Source: CAZYPU01 sp964649665 (GTDB lineage: Bacteria > Omnitrophota > Gorgyraeia > JABMRN01 > RBG-13-46-9). From it: a DNA stretch of 64,000 nucleotides. Both the position numbers and the translations under genes were made by a program. This document shows positions 40,490 to 48,899 of this stretch, in pieces. The DNA lies in contig CAZYPU010000002.1 in assembly GCA_964649665.1 (NCBI GenBank), forward strand, positions 6,429 to 70,428, in the 5' to 3' direction. Numbering within the stretch: the first letter of the stretch is position 1; each line of letters starts with the position of its first letter. Under the pieces are notes generated by a model. That model did no database searches, was not told where the DNA came from, and was given only the letters and a program-made list of their open reading frames with translations.

Positions 40490-41348
40490 AGGATCATTTG
40501 TCGCCATAGTAACCCCTTTTAAGCGGGGAAAAATAGATTACACAAAGTTCAGGGAGCTTGTGGAATTCCAGATCAAAAACGGCACCGACGGAATCGTGCC
40601 CGCCGGCTGCACCGGCGAGGCGGCAACGCTTGCCCACGAGGAACAGAAAAAGCTTGTCAAATTTACGTGTGAAATAGTGAATAAAAGGGTTTCGGTTATA
40701 GGCGGAGCCGGCTCGAATAGCACTGCCGAGGCGGTTTGCCTGACAAAATACGCCAAGAGATCCGGCTGTGACGGAGTGCTATCCATAACGCCGTATTATA
40801 ATAAGCCGACCCCCGAAGGCCAGTTCAGGCACTACAAGGCTGTCGCGAAAAGCGCGGACATACCCGTTATGGTTTACAACGTGCCTTCGCGCACGGGCAT
40901 ATCCATAAGTCCTCAAACCATCGCGCGGCTTTCAAAAATAGAAAATATCACCGCCATCAAGGAAGCCTCCGGCAGCCTGGACCAGGTAAGCCGGATTCTT
41001 TCGATGTGCGATATAACGGTATTAAGCGGCGACGACTCTCTTACGCTGCCGATGATGTCTATCGGAGCCAAAGGCGTGGTAAGTGTCGTGGCAAACCTCG
41101 TTCCCCGGGAGGTCCACAACATGGTATCCTGCTTCCTTGAGGGAGACCTTGAACGGGCAAGAAAATTGCATTACCGGATACTGCCGCTCGCCGGGGCGAT
41201 GTTCATAGAGACAAACCCGATACCGGTTAAGACGTCGATGAGGATGCTTAGAAGGCTGAATGGGGAATTCAGGCTGCCTCTCTGCGGCATGGAAAAAGAG
41301 AACGAAACAAAACTTAAAAAGGCCTTGAAAAAGTACGGACTGATATAA
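40482..41348 (+). CDS. dapA: 4-hydroxy-tetrahydrodipicolinate synthase
   Basis: Condenses pyruvate with aspartate semialdehyde, the first committed lysine step. 288-residue TIM barrel with TGEAATL, Y132 in VYNVPSRTG and the Schiff-base lysine K160 in AIKEASGS. It uses the asd product encoded 25 kb upstream. Overlaps dapF by 8 nt. Confidence 0.97.
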   Translation: MFKGSFVAIVTPFKRGKIDYTKFRELVEFQIKNGTDGIVPAGCTGEAATLAHEEQKKLVKFTCEIVNKRVSVIGGAGSNSTAEAVCLTKYAKRSGCDGVLSITPYYNKPTPEGQFRHYKAVAKSADIPVMVYNVPSRTGISISPQTIARLSKIENITAIKEASGSLDQVSRILSMCDITVLSGDDSLTLPMMSIGAKGVVSVVANLVPREVHNMVSCFLEGDLERARKLHYRILPLAGAMFIETNPIPVKTSMRMLRRLNGEFRLPLCGMEKENETKLKKALKKYGLI

Positions 41349-41377
41349 GAAAGACCTGCGAGGTCAGACAGGTAAAA

Positions 41378-42082
41378 ATGACCAGGATAGTAGTCAGCGG
41401 CGCCGAAGGGCGAATGGGCAGGAGAATTACCGAGCTTGCCCGAAAAAACCCTGAATTTGAAGTTGTAGCCGGACTCGAGTTAAAAGCGAATCCCGGTTTA
41501 AACATAGTGAGCGGTTTAAACGATATCAAGGTCGATTATGACTGCATTATAGAATTTACAACACCCGAGGCAACGCTTAAACACCTAAAAGCGGCCGAGA
41601 AAGCTAAAAAAGGCATGGTTATCGGCACGACAGGTTTTTCAGAAGAGGAATTCGGCGCCATAAAGAAGGCGTCGGGAGCCATACCGGTTATTTTTTCGCC
41701 GAACATGTCGGTCTCCGTAAATCTTTTGTTCAGCCTTATAAAAAAATCAGCCGGGATACTGGCCGCGCCTTACAGCGTGAGAATAAAGGAAACGCACCAC
41801 GTACATAAGAAAGACAAGCCGAGCGGGACCGCGCGGGCCATGGCAGATATTGTAAGGGAAAATTCATCAAAGACAGACGTGCCGGTAGAGGCCGTGCGGG
41901 AAGGCGAAGTTGTCGGCGAGCATGAGATAATTTTCGAAAGCGGTGAGGACGTGTTAAGAATTTCGCACAGCGCCAAGACAAGAGACATATTTGCGCTCGG
42001 GGCCTTAAAGGCGGCCGGATTTCTCGCGAAGAAAAAGAAGGGCCTTTTCTCCATGTCGGACGTATTGGGATTGAAGGAGTAA
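41378..42082 (+). CDS. dapB: 4-hydroxy-tetrahydrodipicolinate reductase
   Basis: NAD(P)H reduction to tetrahydrodipicolinate. 234 residues, a little shorter than E. coli DapB. GAEGRMGRRI binds the nucleotide; ETHHVHKKDKPSGTA contains the catalytic HH and K. A short palindromic repeat (GACCTGCGAGGTC) lies just upstream, similar to one at the left end of the window. Confidence 0.96.
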   Translation: MTRIVVSGAEGRMGRRITELARKNPEFEVVAGLELKANPGLNIVSGLNDIKVDYDCIIEFTTPEATLKHLKAAEKAKKGMVIGTTGFSEEEFGAIKKASGAIPVIFSPNMSVSVNLLFSLIKKSAGILAAPYSVRIKETHHVHKKDKPSGTARAMADIVRENSSKTDVPVEAVREGEVVGEHEIIFESGEDVLRISHSAKTRDIFALGALKAAGFLAKKKKGLFSMSDVLGLKE

Positions 42083-42084
42083 GA

Positions 42085-43254
42085 ATGGGCATAAAAATAG
42101 AACTGTCGAATAAGCTTACGAGCCTGCCGCCGTATCTTTTTGTGGAAATAGACAGGGCGAAAAAGAAGGCCAGGGAAGAGGGCAGGGACATAATAGACCT
42201 TGGGGTGGGCGATCCGGATCGGCCGACGCCCAAATTTATTGTCGAAGCGCTCCACAGAGCGAGTCTCAATGCCCAGACGCACCACTACGCCCTTGACAAA
42301 GGGCTGCCGGAACTCAGGATCGCGATCGCGCGGTGGTACAAGGCGCGATTTAACGTAGATCTGGACCCCGACGGTGAAATACTGCCGCTCATAGGCTCAA
42401 AAGAGGGAATATCCCACATGCCGCTCGCTTTTATCAACTCCGGTGAAATCGGGCTCGTGCCAGATCCGTGCTACCCGCCGTACAATTCAAGCATAATTTT
42501 TGCGGGCGGAACGCCTTATAGGCTGCCCCTTCTTGAGGAGGCATCGTTTCTGCCGAACCTGCGCCACCTGAAGCCGGGCGTTCTAAATAAGGCGAAGATG
42601 ATGTTTCTGAATTATCCAAATAATCCCACCGCGGCCGTATGCGATAGGTCTTTTTTCAGGGAAGTCGTGAAATTCGCAGAGAGGCACAATATAGTGGTGT
42701 GCCACGACGCCGCCTACAGTGAACTTTCTTTTGAAGGCCTGAAGATACCCAGCTTTCTCGAGACAGAGGGCGCTAAGGACGTCGGGGTGGAATTTCACTC
42801 TTTTTCTAAAATATTTAACATGACAGGCTGGAGGCTCGGCTTTGCCTGCGGAAATGCGAAAATCATAGGCGCGCTTACAAAAGTTAAATCCAATATCGAT
42901 TCCGGCGTTTTTAATGCGATTCAAATGGCCGGCGTTGAGGCGCTCGGGAGAGTGGATAAGATTACGGCGGACATAAAATCCCTTTATGAAAAGCGCAGGG
43001 ATGTTTTTGCCGAAGGATTACGCAAGATCGGCTGGAATGTCCCGAAGCCTAAGGCGACATTTTACGTGTGGGCCCGGGTTTTCGGAAGATACACGTCCGT
43101 AAGCCTCGCGAAGGAACTGCTGGAGAAAGCCGATGTGGTGATTACCCCCGGCAACGGGTTCGGCGCAAGCGGCGAGGGTTATGTGAGGATGGCCCTAACT
43201 GTCGATGAAGCGCGCCTGAAGGAAGCCGCCGCGAGGATCGGAAAAGTCATATAA
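42085..43254 (+). CDS. dapL: LL-diaminopimelate aminotransferase
   Basis: Converts tetrahydrodipicolinate directly to LL-diaminopimelate with glutamate, bypassing succinylated or acetylated intermediates. 389 residues, PLP fold I: LGVGDPDRPTP, HHYALDKG, FLNYPNNPTAAV, PLP lysine K242 in SFSKIFNMTGWRLGF. AAGGAG lies upstream. With dapA, dapB, dapF and lysA it completes the aminotransferase route known from Chlamydiae, plants and several candidate phyla. Related aminotransferases cannot be fully excluded, but the operon makes this assignment firm. Confidence 0.92.
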   Translation: MGIKIELSNKLTSLPPYLFVEIDRAKKKAREEGRDIIDLGVGDPDRPTPKFIVEALHRASLNAQTHHYALDKGLPELRIAIARWYKARFNVDLDPDGEILPLIGSKEGISHMPLAFINSGEIGLVPDPCYPPYNSSIIFAGGTPYRLPLLEEASFLPNLRHLKPGVLNKAKMMFLNYPNNPTAAVCDRSFFREVVKFAERHNIVVCHDAAYSELSFEGLKIPSFLETEGAKDVGVEFHSFSKIFNMTGWRLGFACGNAKIIGALTKVKSNIDSGVFNAIQMAGVEALGRVDKITADIKSLYEKRRDVFAEGLRKIGWNVPKPKATFYVWARVFGRYTSVSLAKELLEKADVVITPGNGFGASGEGYVRMALTVDEARLKEAAARIGKVI

Positions 43255-43268
43255 ATTAAAAACGGAAG

Positions 43269-43751
43269 ATGCAAAATCGGAAAAATCGGACATACATAGC
43301 GATAGGCTCGAATTTAGGCGATAGAAGGGCCAATATCGGCAAAGCGATAAAGCTTGTAAAGTTAATAAATGGAGTGAAGTTAAAACGGACATCCACGATT
43401 TACGAGACGGATCCCGTAGGCGGGCCGCCGCAAAAAAAGTATTTAAACGGCGTTTTCGAAATAGAAACAGCCCTCGATCCCTCCGGGCTTTTAAAGGAAC
43501 TCCGGAAAATCGAAAAAGAACTCGGCAGAAAAAGAAAAGTAAAAAACGGCCCGCGGACGATAGATCTTGATATTCTGATCTTCGGAGATGAAAAAATAAA
43601 CAGGAAAGACTTAAGCGTCCCGCATCCGAGAATGCATGAAAGGGAATTTGTTTTACGCGGCCTGCGGGAATTACTGCCCCATGCTTATGCGTGGGGAATC
43701 TGCAATAAAACGAAGCGCCCCGCACGCGTAAGCGCGGGGGGGGATGAATGA
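43269..43751 (+). CDS. folK: 6-hydroxymethyl-dihydropterin pyrophosphokinase
   Basis: Folate synthesis enzyme transferring pyrophosphate to the pterin. 160 residues: YIAIGSNLGDRRANI, YETDPVGGPPQKKYLNGV, GPRTIDLDIL and VPHPRMHERE are all diagnostic. The C-terminal ~25 residues are encoded by GC-rich hairpins (CCCCATGCTTATGCGTGGGG near 43678) and are probably non-conserved. Overlaps panC by ATGA. Confidence 0.95.
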   Translation: MQNRKNRTYIAIGSNLGDRRANIGKAIKLVKLINGVKLKRTSTIYETDPVGGPPQKKYLNGVFEIETALDPSGLLKELRKIEKELGRKRKVKNGPRTIDLDILIFGDEKINRKDLSVPHPRMHEREFVLRGLRELLPHAYAWGICNKTKRPARVSAGGDE

Positions 43752-44626
43752 AAGTAATCGCCGATATAGATAAGATGAGGACCTACGCCAAAATCATGAA
43801 AAAGGAAAATAAGCTTGTCGGCTTTGTTCCCACCATGGGGTATCTGCATGAGGGGCATTTAAGCATTATAAGATCCGCGCGCAAGCAATCCGACGTTGTT
43901 ATATTGAGCATATTCGTTAATCCCATCCAATTCGCGCCGGACGAGGATTTCAGAAAATACCCGCGTGACATAAAAAGGGACGAGGAGCTCGTGAAATCCT
44001 GCGGGGCGGACGTCCTGTTTTACCCGAAGAAAGAAAGTATGTACCCGGGCGGTTTTTCGACATATGTGAACGTGGAAAAGCTGACCGAGCGGCTCTGCGG
44101 TAAATCGAGGCCCGGTCACTTCAGGGGTGTTACGACCGTTGTAGCGAAACTTTTTGAAATTATCAGGCCCGACATAGCGTATTTCGGCCAGAAGGACGCC
44201 CAGCAGGCGCTTGTTATCAGCAAGATGGTTGAGGACCTGAATATGGATGTAGCGGTAAAAATATTGCCCATAATACGGGACAAGGACGGTGTCGCGGTCA
44301 GCTCCAGAAATACCTATCTTTCGAAATCGGAAAGGAAGGATGCGCTCGTCCTGCATAGATCGCTTGAAGCCGCGCACGAGGCGTTTGATTCCGGAGAAAG
44401 GGACGCTAAAAAAATCGTAAAAAGAATGCGCGAGATAATTTCCGCTGTGCCCTCGGCAAAATTAGACTACATCTCGATAGCCGATGTGAAATCCCTTAAA
44501 GAAACCCCCAGCATCACAGGCGAGGTCCTGGTGGCGCTGGCTGTTTTTATAGGAAAAGTACGGCTGATAGATAATGTGATTCTGGATACGGAGAAGCCGG
44601 AGAAAATACATGCGGGACAAAAGTAA
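43748..44626 (+). CDS. panC: Pantothenate synthetase
   Basis: ATP-dependent ligation of pantoate and beta-alanine. 292 residues: VPTMGYLHEGHLSII (HIGH motif), FVNPIQFAPDEDF, FGQKDAQQ and VSSRNTYLS. It overlaps folK by 4 nt and nadA by 17 nt. panB and panD are not in the window. Confidence 0.96.
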   Translation: MKVIADIDKMRTYAKIMKKENKLVGFVPTMGYLHEGHLSIIRSARKQSDVVILSIFVNPIQFAPDEDFRKYPRDIKRDEELVKSCGADVLFYPKKESMYPGGFSTYVNVEKLTERLCGKSRPGHFRGVTTVVAKLFEIIRPDIAYFGQKDAQQALVISKMVEDLNMDVAVKILPIIRDKDGVAVSSRNTYLSKSERKDALVLHRSLEAAHEAFDSGERDAKKIVKRMREIISAVPSAKLDYISIADVKSLKETPSITGEVLVALAVFIGKVRLIDNVILDTEKPEKIHAGQK

Positions 44627-45578
44627 CCCTAACGTCGATACGTTATACAAAGAAGAGCTCAGGCGAAATATAAAAAAGCTCAAAAAAGAAAAAAACGCTA
44701 TCGTGTTGGCCCATAATTATCAGCGCGACGAAATACAGGAAATAGCGGATTTCTCCGGCGATTCGCTGGAACTGGCACGGGCCGCCGTCAACACAAAAGA
44801 GGATATCATAGTATTTTGCGGCGTGCATTTTATGGCGGAGAGCGCCGCGATCCTGAACCCGGGGAAAAAAGTGCTTCTGCCCGCCAAGGAAGCCGGCTGC
44901 CCCCTGGCGGACATGATTACCGTCCGGAAGCTCTGCGAGAAGAAAAAAGAATTCCCCGATGCCGCGGTGGTATGCTATGTTAACTCCAGCGCTGAAATCA
45001 AAGCCGAAAGCGATATAAGCTGCACATCTTCCAACGCGATAGAAATTGCCCGGTCCGTAAAAAACAAGCGCGTTATTTTCGTCCCGGACAAAAACCTCGG
45101 CAGGTACGTAAAAACACAGGTGCCGGAGAAAGATATAATTCTCTGGGAGGGATTTTGCTCCACGCATATACGGCTGACGGAAGAGGATGTCGTAAAGGCA
45201 AAGCATAATTTTTCGAAAGCCAAGTTTATTGCGCACCCCGAATGCAGGCCCGAGGTGCTCGCGTTGGCCGACCACATTTGCTCGACAAGGGGGATGCTGG
45301 ATTACGCAAAGACTTCTAAGGCGAAAGAATTTATTATCGGCACCGAAAGCGGCATGCTCTACCGGCTAAGGGAAGAAAACCCGGATAAGCAATTTCACAT
45401 CCCTACAACTCACCTTATATGCGCGAACATGAAACTAACGACATTGGGGTGGGTGGCGCATTCGCTGGAAAACATGGTCTATGAGGTAAAGGTTCCTGAG
45501 CGCGTAATGGAAAAAGCCCGTCAGACACTGGAGAGGATGCTCAGCGTAACGGGAAAAACAGTGCCTCAGGTGAAATAA
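44610..45578 (+). CDS. nadA: Quinolinate synthase
   Basis: [4Fe-4S] enzyme condensing iminoaspartate with dihydroxyacetone phosphate to quinolinate. 322 residues: VLAHNYQRDEIQEIADF, cluster cysteines in FCGVHFMAE, GFCSTH and LICANMK, and PEC(R)PEV. GGAG lies about 9 nt upstream, inside panC. The iminoaspartate supplier is the dehydrogenase encoded next. Confidence 0.95.
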   Translation: MRDKSNPNVDTLYKEELRRNIKKLKKEKNAIVLAHNYQRDEIQEIADFSGDSLELARAAVNTKEDIIVFCGVHFMAESAAILNPGKKVLLPAKEAGCPLADMITVRKLCEKKKEFPDAAVVCYVNSSAEIKAESDISCTSSNAIEIARSVKNKRVIFVPDKNLGRYVKTQVPEKDIILWEGFCSTHIRLTEEDVVKAKHNFSKAKFIAHPECRPEVLALADHICSTRGMLDYAKTSKAKEFIIGTESGMLYRLREENPDKQFHIPTTHLICANMKLTTLGWVAHSLENMVYEVKVPERVMEKARQTLERMLSVTGKTVPQVK

Positions 45579-45579
45579 T

Positions 45580-46392
45580 ATGAAAAAACTTAAACTTGGG
45601 ATCATAGGCTGCGGCACCATAGGGGCCGCCATAGCCGAGGCGTGCCTTACGAAGCTGAAAGATAAAGTTGAGCTCGCGGCGTTATACGATATTGATGAGC
45701 GCAAAGTAGATGAGATTTCGCGACTGACGGGCAGTGATATAAAAAAGGATTCAATGGAGGCGGTTTTTAATAAAGCGGATCTTGTGATAGAAGCCGCCGC
45801 AAGCAGTGTCTCGCGGGATGTAGTAAAGAAAGCCGTAGAAAAATCGAAAGACGTCATGGTGATGAGCGTCGGAGGGCTTGTTGAATCCGAAACCCTTCTG
45901 GAAGAGGCGAGAGGAAAAAACGTGAAGGTTTATTTTCCGAGCGGCGCGATATGCGGAATAGACGGCCTGAAGGCCGCCGGCCTCGACGGGATAAAATCGG
46001 TGCGCCTGACTACGAAAAAACCGCCGAAAAGCCTGGAAGGCGCCCCTTATGTTAAATTAAAGGGAATTGATTTGAATTCCATAAACGGCGAAGAGGTTTT
46101 ATTTGAGGGCAATGCCCGGGAGGCGATAAAGGGCTTTCCCAAGAATGTTAATGTCTCGTCGGTTTTAAGCCTGGCCGGCATCGGCGCGAAAAAGACGGTT
46201 GTAAGGATTATCGTTTCGCCGGAGTACACGAAGAATACGCACGAGGTGGAAATAGCGGGCGATTTTGGCAGAATTATGACGAAAACAGAGAACGTTCCCT
46301 CAAAGAAAAATCCGAAGACGAGCGAACTCGCGATTCTTTCGGCTGTCGCGACCTTAAAAGGTATAGTCGATAGCGTGAGGATCGGGACCTAA
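45580..46392 (+). CDS. nadX: L-aspartate dehydrogenase
   Basis: NAD(P)-dependent oxidation of aspartate to iminoaspartate, replacing the oxygen-dependent oxidase NadB. 270 residues: IIGCGTIGAAIAEA at the N-terminus, VMSVGGL, FPSGAICGIDGLKAA, and the H-bearing NTHEVEIAGDFG near the C-terminus. One base separates it from nadA, and pairing with NadA makes the call firm. This route suits an anaerobic or microaerobic organism. Confidence 0.92.
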   Translation: MKKLKLGIIGCGTIGAAIAEACLTKLKDKVELAALYDIDERKVDEISRLTGSDIKKDSMEAVFNKADLVIEAAASSVSRDVVKKAVEKSKDVMVMSVGGLVESETLLEEARGKNVKVYFPSGAICGIDGLKAAGLDGIKSVRLTTKKPPKSLEGAPYVKLKGIDLNSINGEEVLFEGNAREAIKGFPKNVNVSSVLSLAGIGAKKTVVRIIVSPEYTKNTHEVEIAGDFGRIMTKTENVPSKKNPKTSELAILSAVATLKGIVDSVRIGT

Positions 46393-46419
46393 TGTTTGAA
46401 ATGAAAGGGGGTGAAATAA

Positions 46420-46665
46420 ATGGCGAAAGTGTTATGCAAATGCGGCATAAAGAGGAAGAAAGGCTACCTCTATTTTGTCGGTAAGAACGGCTGCGCTTAT
46501 GAGACAAAAATGGCGCGCGGCAAAAAAAAGGGCGGCGGAAGGAAAATGATACACAACTGTCGCGTAAAGAAGCAGAAAGGCTATCTTTATTTTATCGATA
46601 AGAAAGGCAACGTCTCCTGCGCAAAAATGCAGTGCGGCGGCAAAAAGAAGAGAAGAAAGAGATAG
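46420..46665 (+). CDS. Small basic Cys-containing protein with internal duplication
   Basis: An 81-residue, strongly basic protein I cannot assign. Residues 1-40 and 41-81 are repeats of each other, sharing K-x-KGYLYF(V/I)(G/D)KxG and a KM followed by a Gly/Lys-rich tail. Cysteines (CKC, C, C, C, C) are scattered across both halves and could bind a metal. AAAGGGGGTGA gives an excellent ribosome-binding site. Its base composition matches its neighbours. A nucleic-acid-binding or metal-binding role is possible from composition but not shown. Confidence 0.7.
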   Translation: MAKVLCKCGIKRKKGYLYFVGKNGCAYETKMARGKKKGGGRKMIHNCRVKKQKGYLYFIDKKGNVSCAKMQCGGKKKRRKR

Positions 46666-46675
46666 GCTTATTAAC

Positions 46676-46733
46676 AGCAGCCAGTCCCGAATGGAGGGGC
46701 TCCATGAAGATCCTTTATTCAGGACTGGCTGCT
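46676..46733 (+). promoter_or_regulatory. Nested hairpins enclosing the start site of the gene at 46704
   Basis: AGCAGCCAGTCC (46676-46687) pairs perfectly with 46722-46733. Inside the loop ATGGAG and CTCCAT (46691-46696, 46700-46705) form a second hairpin covering the GGAGGGG ribosome-binding site and the first bases of the start codon. The 3' arm of the outer stem is coding sequence. Confidence 0.6.
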
Positions 46734-47510
46734 TCCTCCGTAATGAAACTCGATAAAGAAAATTTTCTCGTTCAGGTGAAGTATTCTGACCTTGCCTCGG
46801 ATGCCGATATGGGAAGGTATTTCCCGGGATTCGGGGGAGAGCTCTACCTCAATGCCGCGGAGATCAGTAATTACGATCCCGCGCTTATCAAGGGCATAAA
46901 GGCCTTCGTTAAAAGAAACCGCTTTCCGCTCAGGCTCCACGCCCCCATTACCGATATAGATTATTCCCGTATTCATCCCGCCATATCCGGGATGCAGTCT
47001 TTGTATAACAGGGTGTTTAAACTCTGCAGATGCCTGGATATACATTCTGTCGTCGCTCATGCGGAATTTCCGGTAAAGAAGCAGTTCAAAAATGCTGTCT
47101 CGCTATGGCGCGTAATAAGCGCGGGCTTAAGCGTTCATGATATAGGCTTGAATATAGAGAATCACTGCGAGGCCGAGCCTGATTCTCTGATAGGGCTCAT
47201 GAAGGAAGTCGACTCGCCTTATTTCGGAATGTGCGTTGACATAGGCCATTCTAATGCGTTTGGCAAAACGGGGATGGAGGCATGGCTTGAGAAATACCCG
47301 GCCGGTTCCATCAGGGAAGCGCATTTAGCCGATAACGCCGGTGACGATGACACCCACCTTCCGCTGGGGAAGGGCAATATAGATTTTGAGGCCTTTTTCA
47401 GGGCGCTCGAGGCAAGGGGGGACGCCTGCACTTTTGTGCTGGAGCCGAGGGATGTCGGCGAAACAGAGAAGAGCCTGTCATTTCTCAGAAAGGCGGGCTT
47501 GCTTGAGTAA
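46704..47510 (+). CDS. TIM-barrel sugar-phosphate isomerase/endonuclease IV-like protein
   Basis: A 268-residue xylose-isomerase-like TIM-barrel protein. Metal-site features typical of the fold are present: LRLHAPI, HSVVAHAEF, NIENHCEAE, MCVDIGHSNAF, EAHLADN and VLEPRD. Such proteins include sugar isomerases, epimerases and endonuclease IV; substrate cannot be chosen. ATG 46704 is preferred because it begins the conserved fold and has GGAGGGG upstream; a longer frame from 46632 lies within the preceding gene. Its start is inside a nested hairpin. Confidence 0.75.
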   Translation: MKILYSGLAASSVMKLDKENFLVQVKYSDLASDADMGRYFPGFGGELYLNAAEISNYDPALIKGIKAFVKRNRFPLRLHAPITDIDYSRIHPAISGMQSLYNRVFKLCRCLDIHSVVAHAEFPVKKQFKNAVSLWRVISAGLSVHDIGLNIENHCEAEPDSLIGLMKEVDSPYFGMCVDIGHSNAFGKTGMEAWLEKYPAGSIREAHLADNAGDDDTHLPLGKGNIDFEAFFRALEARGDACTFVLEPRDVGETEKSLSFLRKAGLLE

Positions 47511-48150
47511 GGCGCGAACGCTGCTTGAGATTTACAGCCTCCTTTACGGGCACTTCGGGCCAAGGCACTGGTGGCCGGCCCGGGATCCTTTCGAGGTTAT
47601 GATAGGGGCAATACTTACGCAGAATACGGCGTGGCCGAATGTGGAAAAGGCCATAATTAATCTGAAGAAAAAAAAGCTTCTCTCGCCGCGTAAGATTAAA
47701 CGCGTAAGCGTAAAAACCCTGCAGAGAGCCATAAGGCCGTCCGGTTTTTATAAAGAGAAAACGAAAAAGCTCAAAAATTTTGTCCGGTTCCTGAACAAAT
47801 CCTGCGGCGGAAACATAAACAAACTGCGCGCTTATGACCGGGAGGCGCTCAGGGAAAAACTTTTGAAAGTAAATGGAATAGGTCCTGAGACGGCCGACAG
47901 CATCCTTCTTTATGCGCTCGGCAAGAGTGTTTTTGTTGTGGATGCCTATACGAAGCGGATATTCGTAAGGCATAAACTGATACCCGACAATGCGACATAC
48001 GCCCGGATGCAGGAGTTTTTTACGCGCAATCTTCCGGAGAAAAAAAAGCTCTTTAACGAGTACCATGCCCTGATCGTGGAGACAGGCAAAAATTACTGTA
48101 AGAAGAAAAAGCCGCTTTGCAAAATTTGTCCATTAAGAGTGGTCAAATAG
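47503..48150 (+). CDS. Endonuclease III-family DNA glycosylase, MagIII-like
   Basis: A helix-hairpin-helix base-excision glycosylase of about 215 residues. The HhH is VNGIGPETADSIL and the catalytic aspartate lies in FVVDAYTKRIF. Endonuclease III has lysine in the equivalent of GRKTAN; here the position is glutamate, so the protein should be monofunctional like MagIII 3-methyladenine glycosylase. The C-terminal iron-sulfur motif keeps three cysteines (YCKKKKPLCKIC) but the chain ends before a fourth. The best start is TTG 47503, overlapping the previous stop by 8 nt; the longer frame would read into that gene. Confidence 0.8.
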   Translation: MSKARTLLEIYSLLYGHFGPRHWWPARDPFEVMIGAILTQNTAWPNVEKAIINLKKKKLLSPRKIKRVSVKTLQRAIRPSGFYKEKTKKLKNFVRFLNKSCGGNINKLRAYDREALREKLLKVNGIGPETADSILLYALGKSVFVVDAYTKRIFVRHKLIPDNATYARMQEFFTRNLPEKKKLFNEYHALIVETGKNYCKKKKPLCKICPLRVVK

Positions 48151-48163
48151 GGTGAAAGTATGA

Positions 48164-48169
48164 TATACT
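48164..48169 (+). promoter_or_regulatory. Extended -10 promoter of the gene at 48198
   Basis: TGATATACT: TATACT at 48164-48169 with the upstream TG of an extended -10. No good -35 hexamer is present (GGTCAA at 17 bp). ATG follows 28 nt later with AAAGGGGGTG. Confidence 0.6.
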
Positions 48170-48197
48170 ATCCTACGGGTAACAAAGGGGGTGTGCC

Positions 48198-48488
48198 ATG
48201 ATATTCGGATTATTTAAGAAAAAGAGAAGCGTGGAGGAATTAGGCGAGCCGATCGGCGAGGTAATCCATTTTTTTCCGCATGTAAAAGCGGGGGTTATCA
48301 AACTGAAAAAAGACACGCTATCGGCGGGGGACACCATTTACATAAAGGGCCACACAACGGATTTTGAGCAAAAAATAAAAAGCATGCAGGTTAACCACAC
48401 GCCGATAGAAAAGGCCTCAAGGGGCCAGGAAATCGGCATGAAGGTAAGGTCAAAAGTAAGGCACGGGGATAAGGTATATAAACTGTAA
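48198..48488 (+). CDS. Translation elongation factor-like small protein
   Basis: A 96-residue protein resembling a lone beta-barrel domain 2 of translational GTPases (IGEVIHFFPHVKAGVIKL, LSAGDTIYIKGHTTDFEQKI, MQVNHTPIEKASRGQEIGMKV, VRHGDKVYKL). Stand-alone versions are known in bacteria and archaea as elongation-factor-like proteins of unknown function. There is no GTPase domain. Strong AAAGGGGGTG upstream, own extended -10 promoter. Confidence 0.75.
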   Translation: MIFGLFKKKRSVEELGEPIGEVIHFFPHVKAGVIKLKKDTLSAGDTIYIKGHTTDFEQKIKSMQVNHTPIEKASRGQEIGMKVRSKVRHGDKVYKL

Positions 48489-48523
48489 TTCGTAAGCTTT
48501 AAGCTATAAGCAAAATTTTGTGC

Positions 48524-48552
48524 TTGTCATCGTATCAAGTATGTTATATAAT
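48524..48552 (+). promoter_or_regulatory. Promoter of the gene at 48561 (leaderless type)
   Basis: TTGTCA (48524-48529), 17 bp, TATAAT (48547-48552). The ATG is 8 nt after the -10 box, so the transcript would start about 2 nt before it. Confidence 0.75.
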
Positions 48553-48560
48553 CTGGCAAT

Positions 48561-48824
48561 ATGAAAAATCGAGTTTTCAAAAAAGTCCTTCTGGGGCTTG
48601 GCTTTGACAGTAAGGACGGGCACGTGCGTATAACAAAAGGCGGCAACTTCCGTATTTACGGCGGTTCAAAAAAAACCCACGAGCTCATGCAGGAAAAAGC
48701 GGTAAAGTTCAACGAGCAGCTCGAAAAAAAGCACAAGACGCTCCAGGGCCTGAGCAGGAGAGAATTTTACGATATCGCCAAAAAAATCGGACTCCAGGTG
48801 CCCGAAAAATTCGAAGAAAAATAA
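48561..48824 (+). CDS. Hypothetical small basic protein
   Basis: An 87-residue soluble, basic protein with no family I recognise. It has a glycine/lysine-rich N-terminal half (VLLGLGFDSKDGHVRITKGGNF) and a helical, charged C-terminal half (LSRREFYDIAKKIGLQVPEKF). No signal peptide or membrane segment. It has no Shine-Dalgarno site and sits directly behind a consensus promoter, so its mRNA should be leaderless. Confidence 0.75.
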   Translation: MKNRVFKKVLLGLGFDSKDGHVRITKGGNFRIYGGSKKTHELMQEKAVKFNEQLEKKHKTLQGLSRREFYDIAKKIGLQVPEKFEEK

Positions 48825-48899
48825 TCCCCTCTGTTCCCCCGCCATGAAAGATATGAAAGTATCCTTAATTGTTGTAAAAGCGTTAAAGGAGGTGAAATA

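Noticed and set aside
47386..47502. N-terminal extension of the DNA glycosylase
   Set aside because: It lies inside the previous gene and has no conserved sequence; TTG 47503 starts the recognisable domain.
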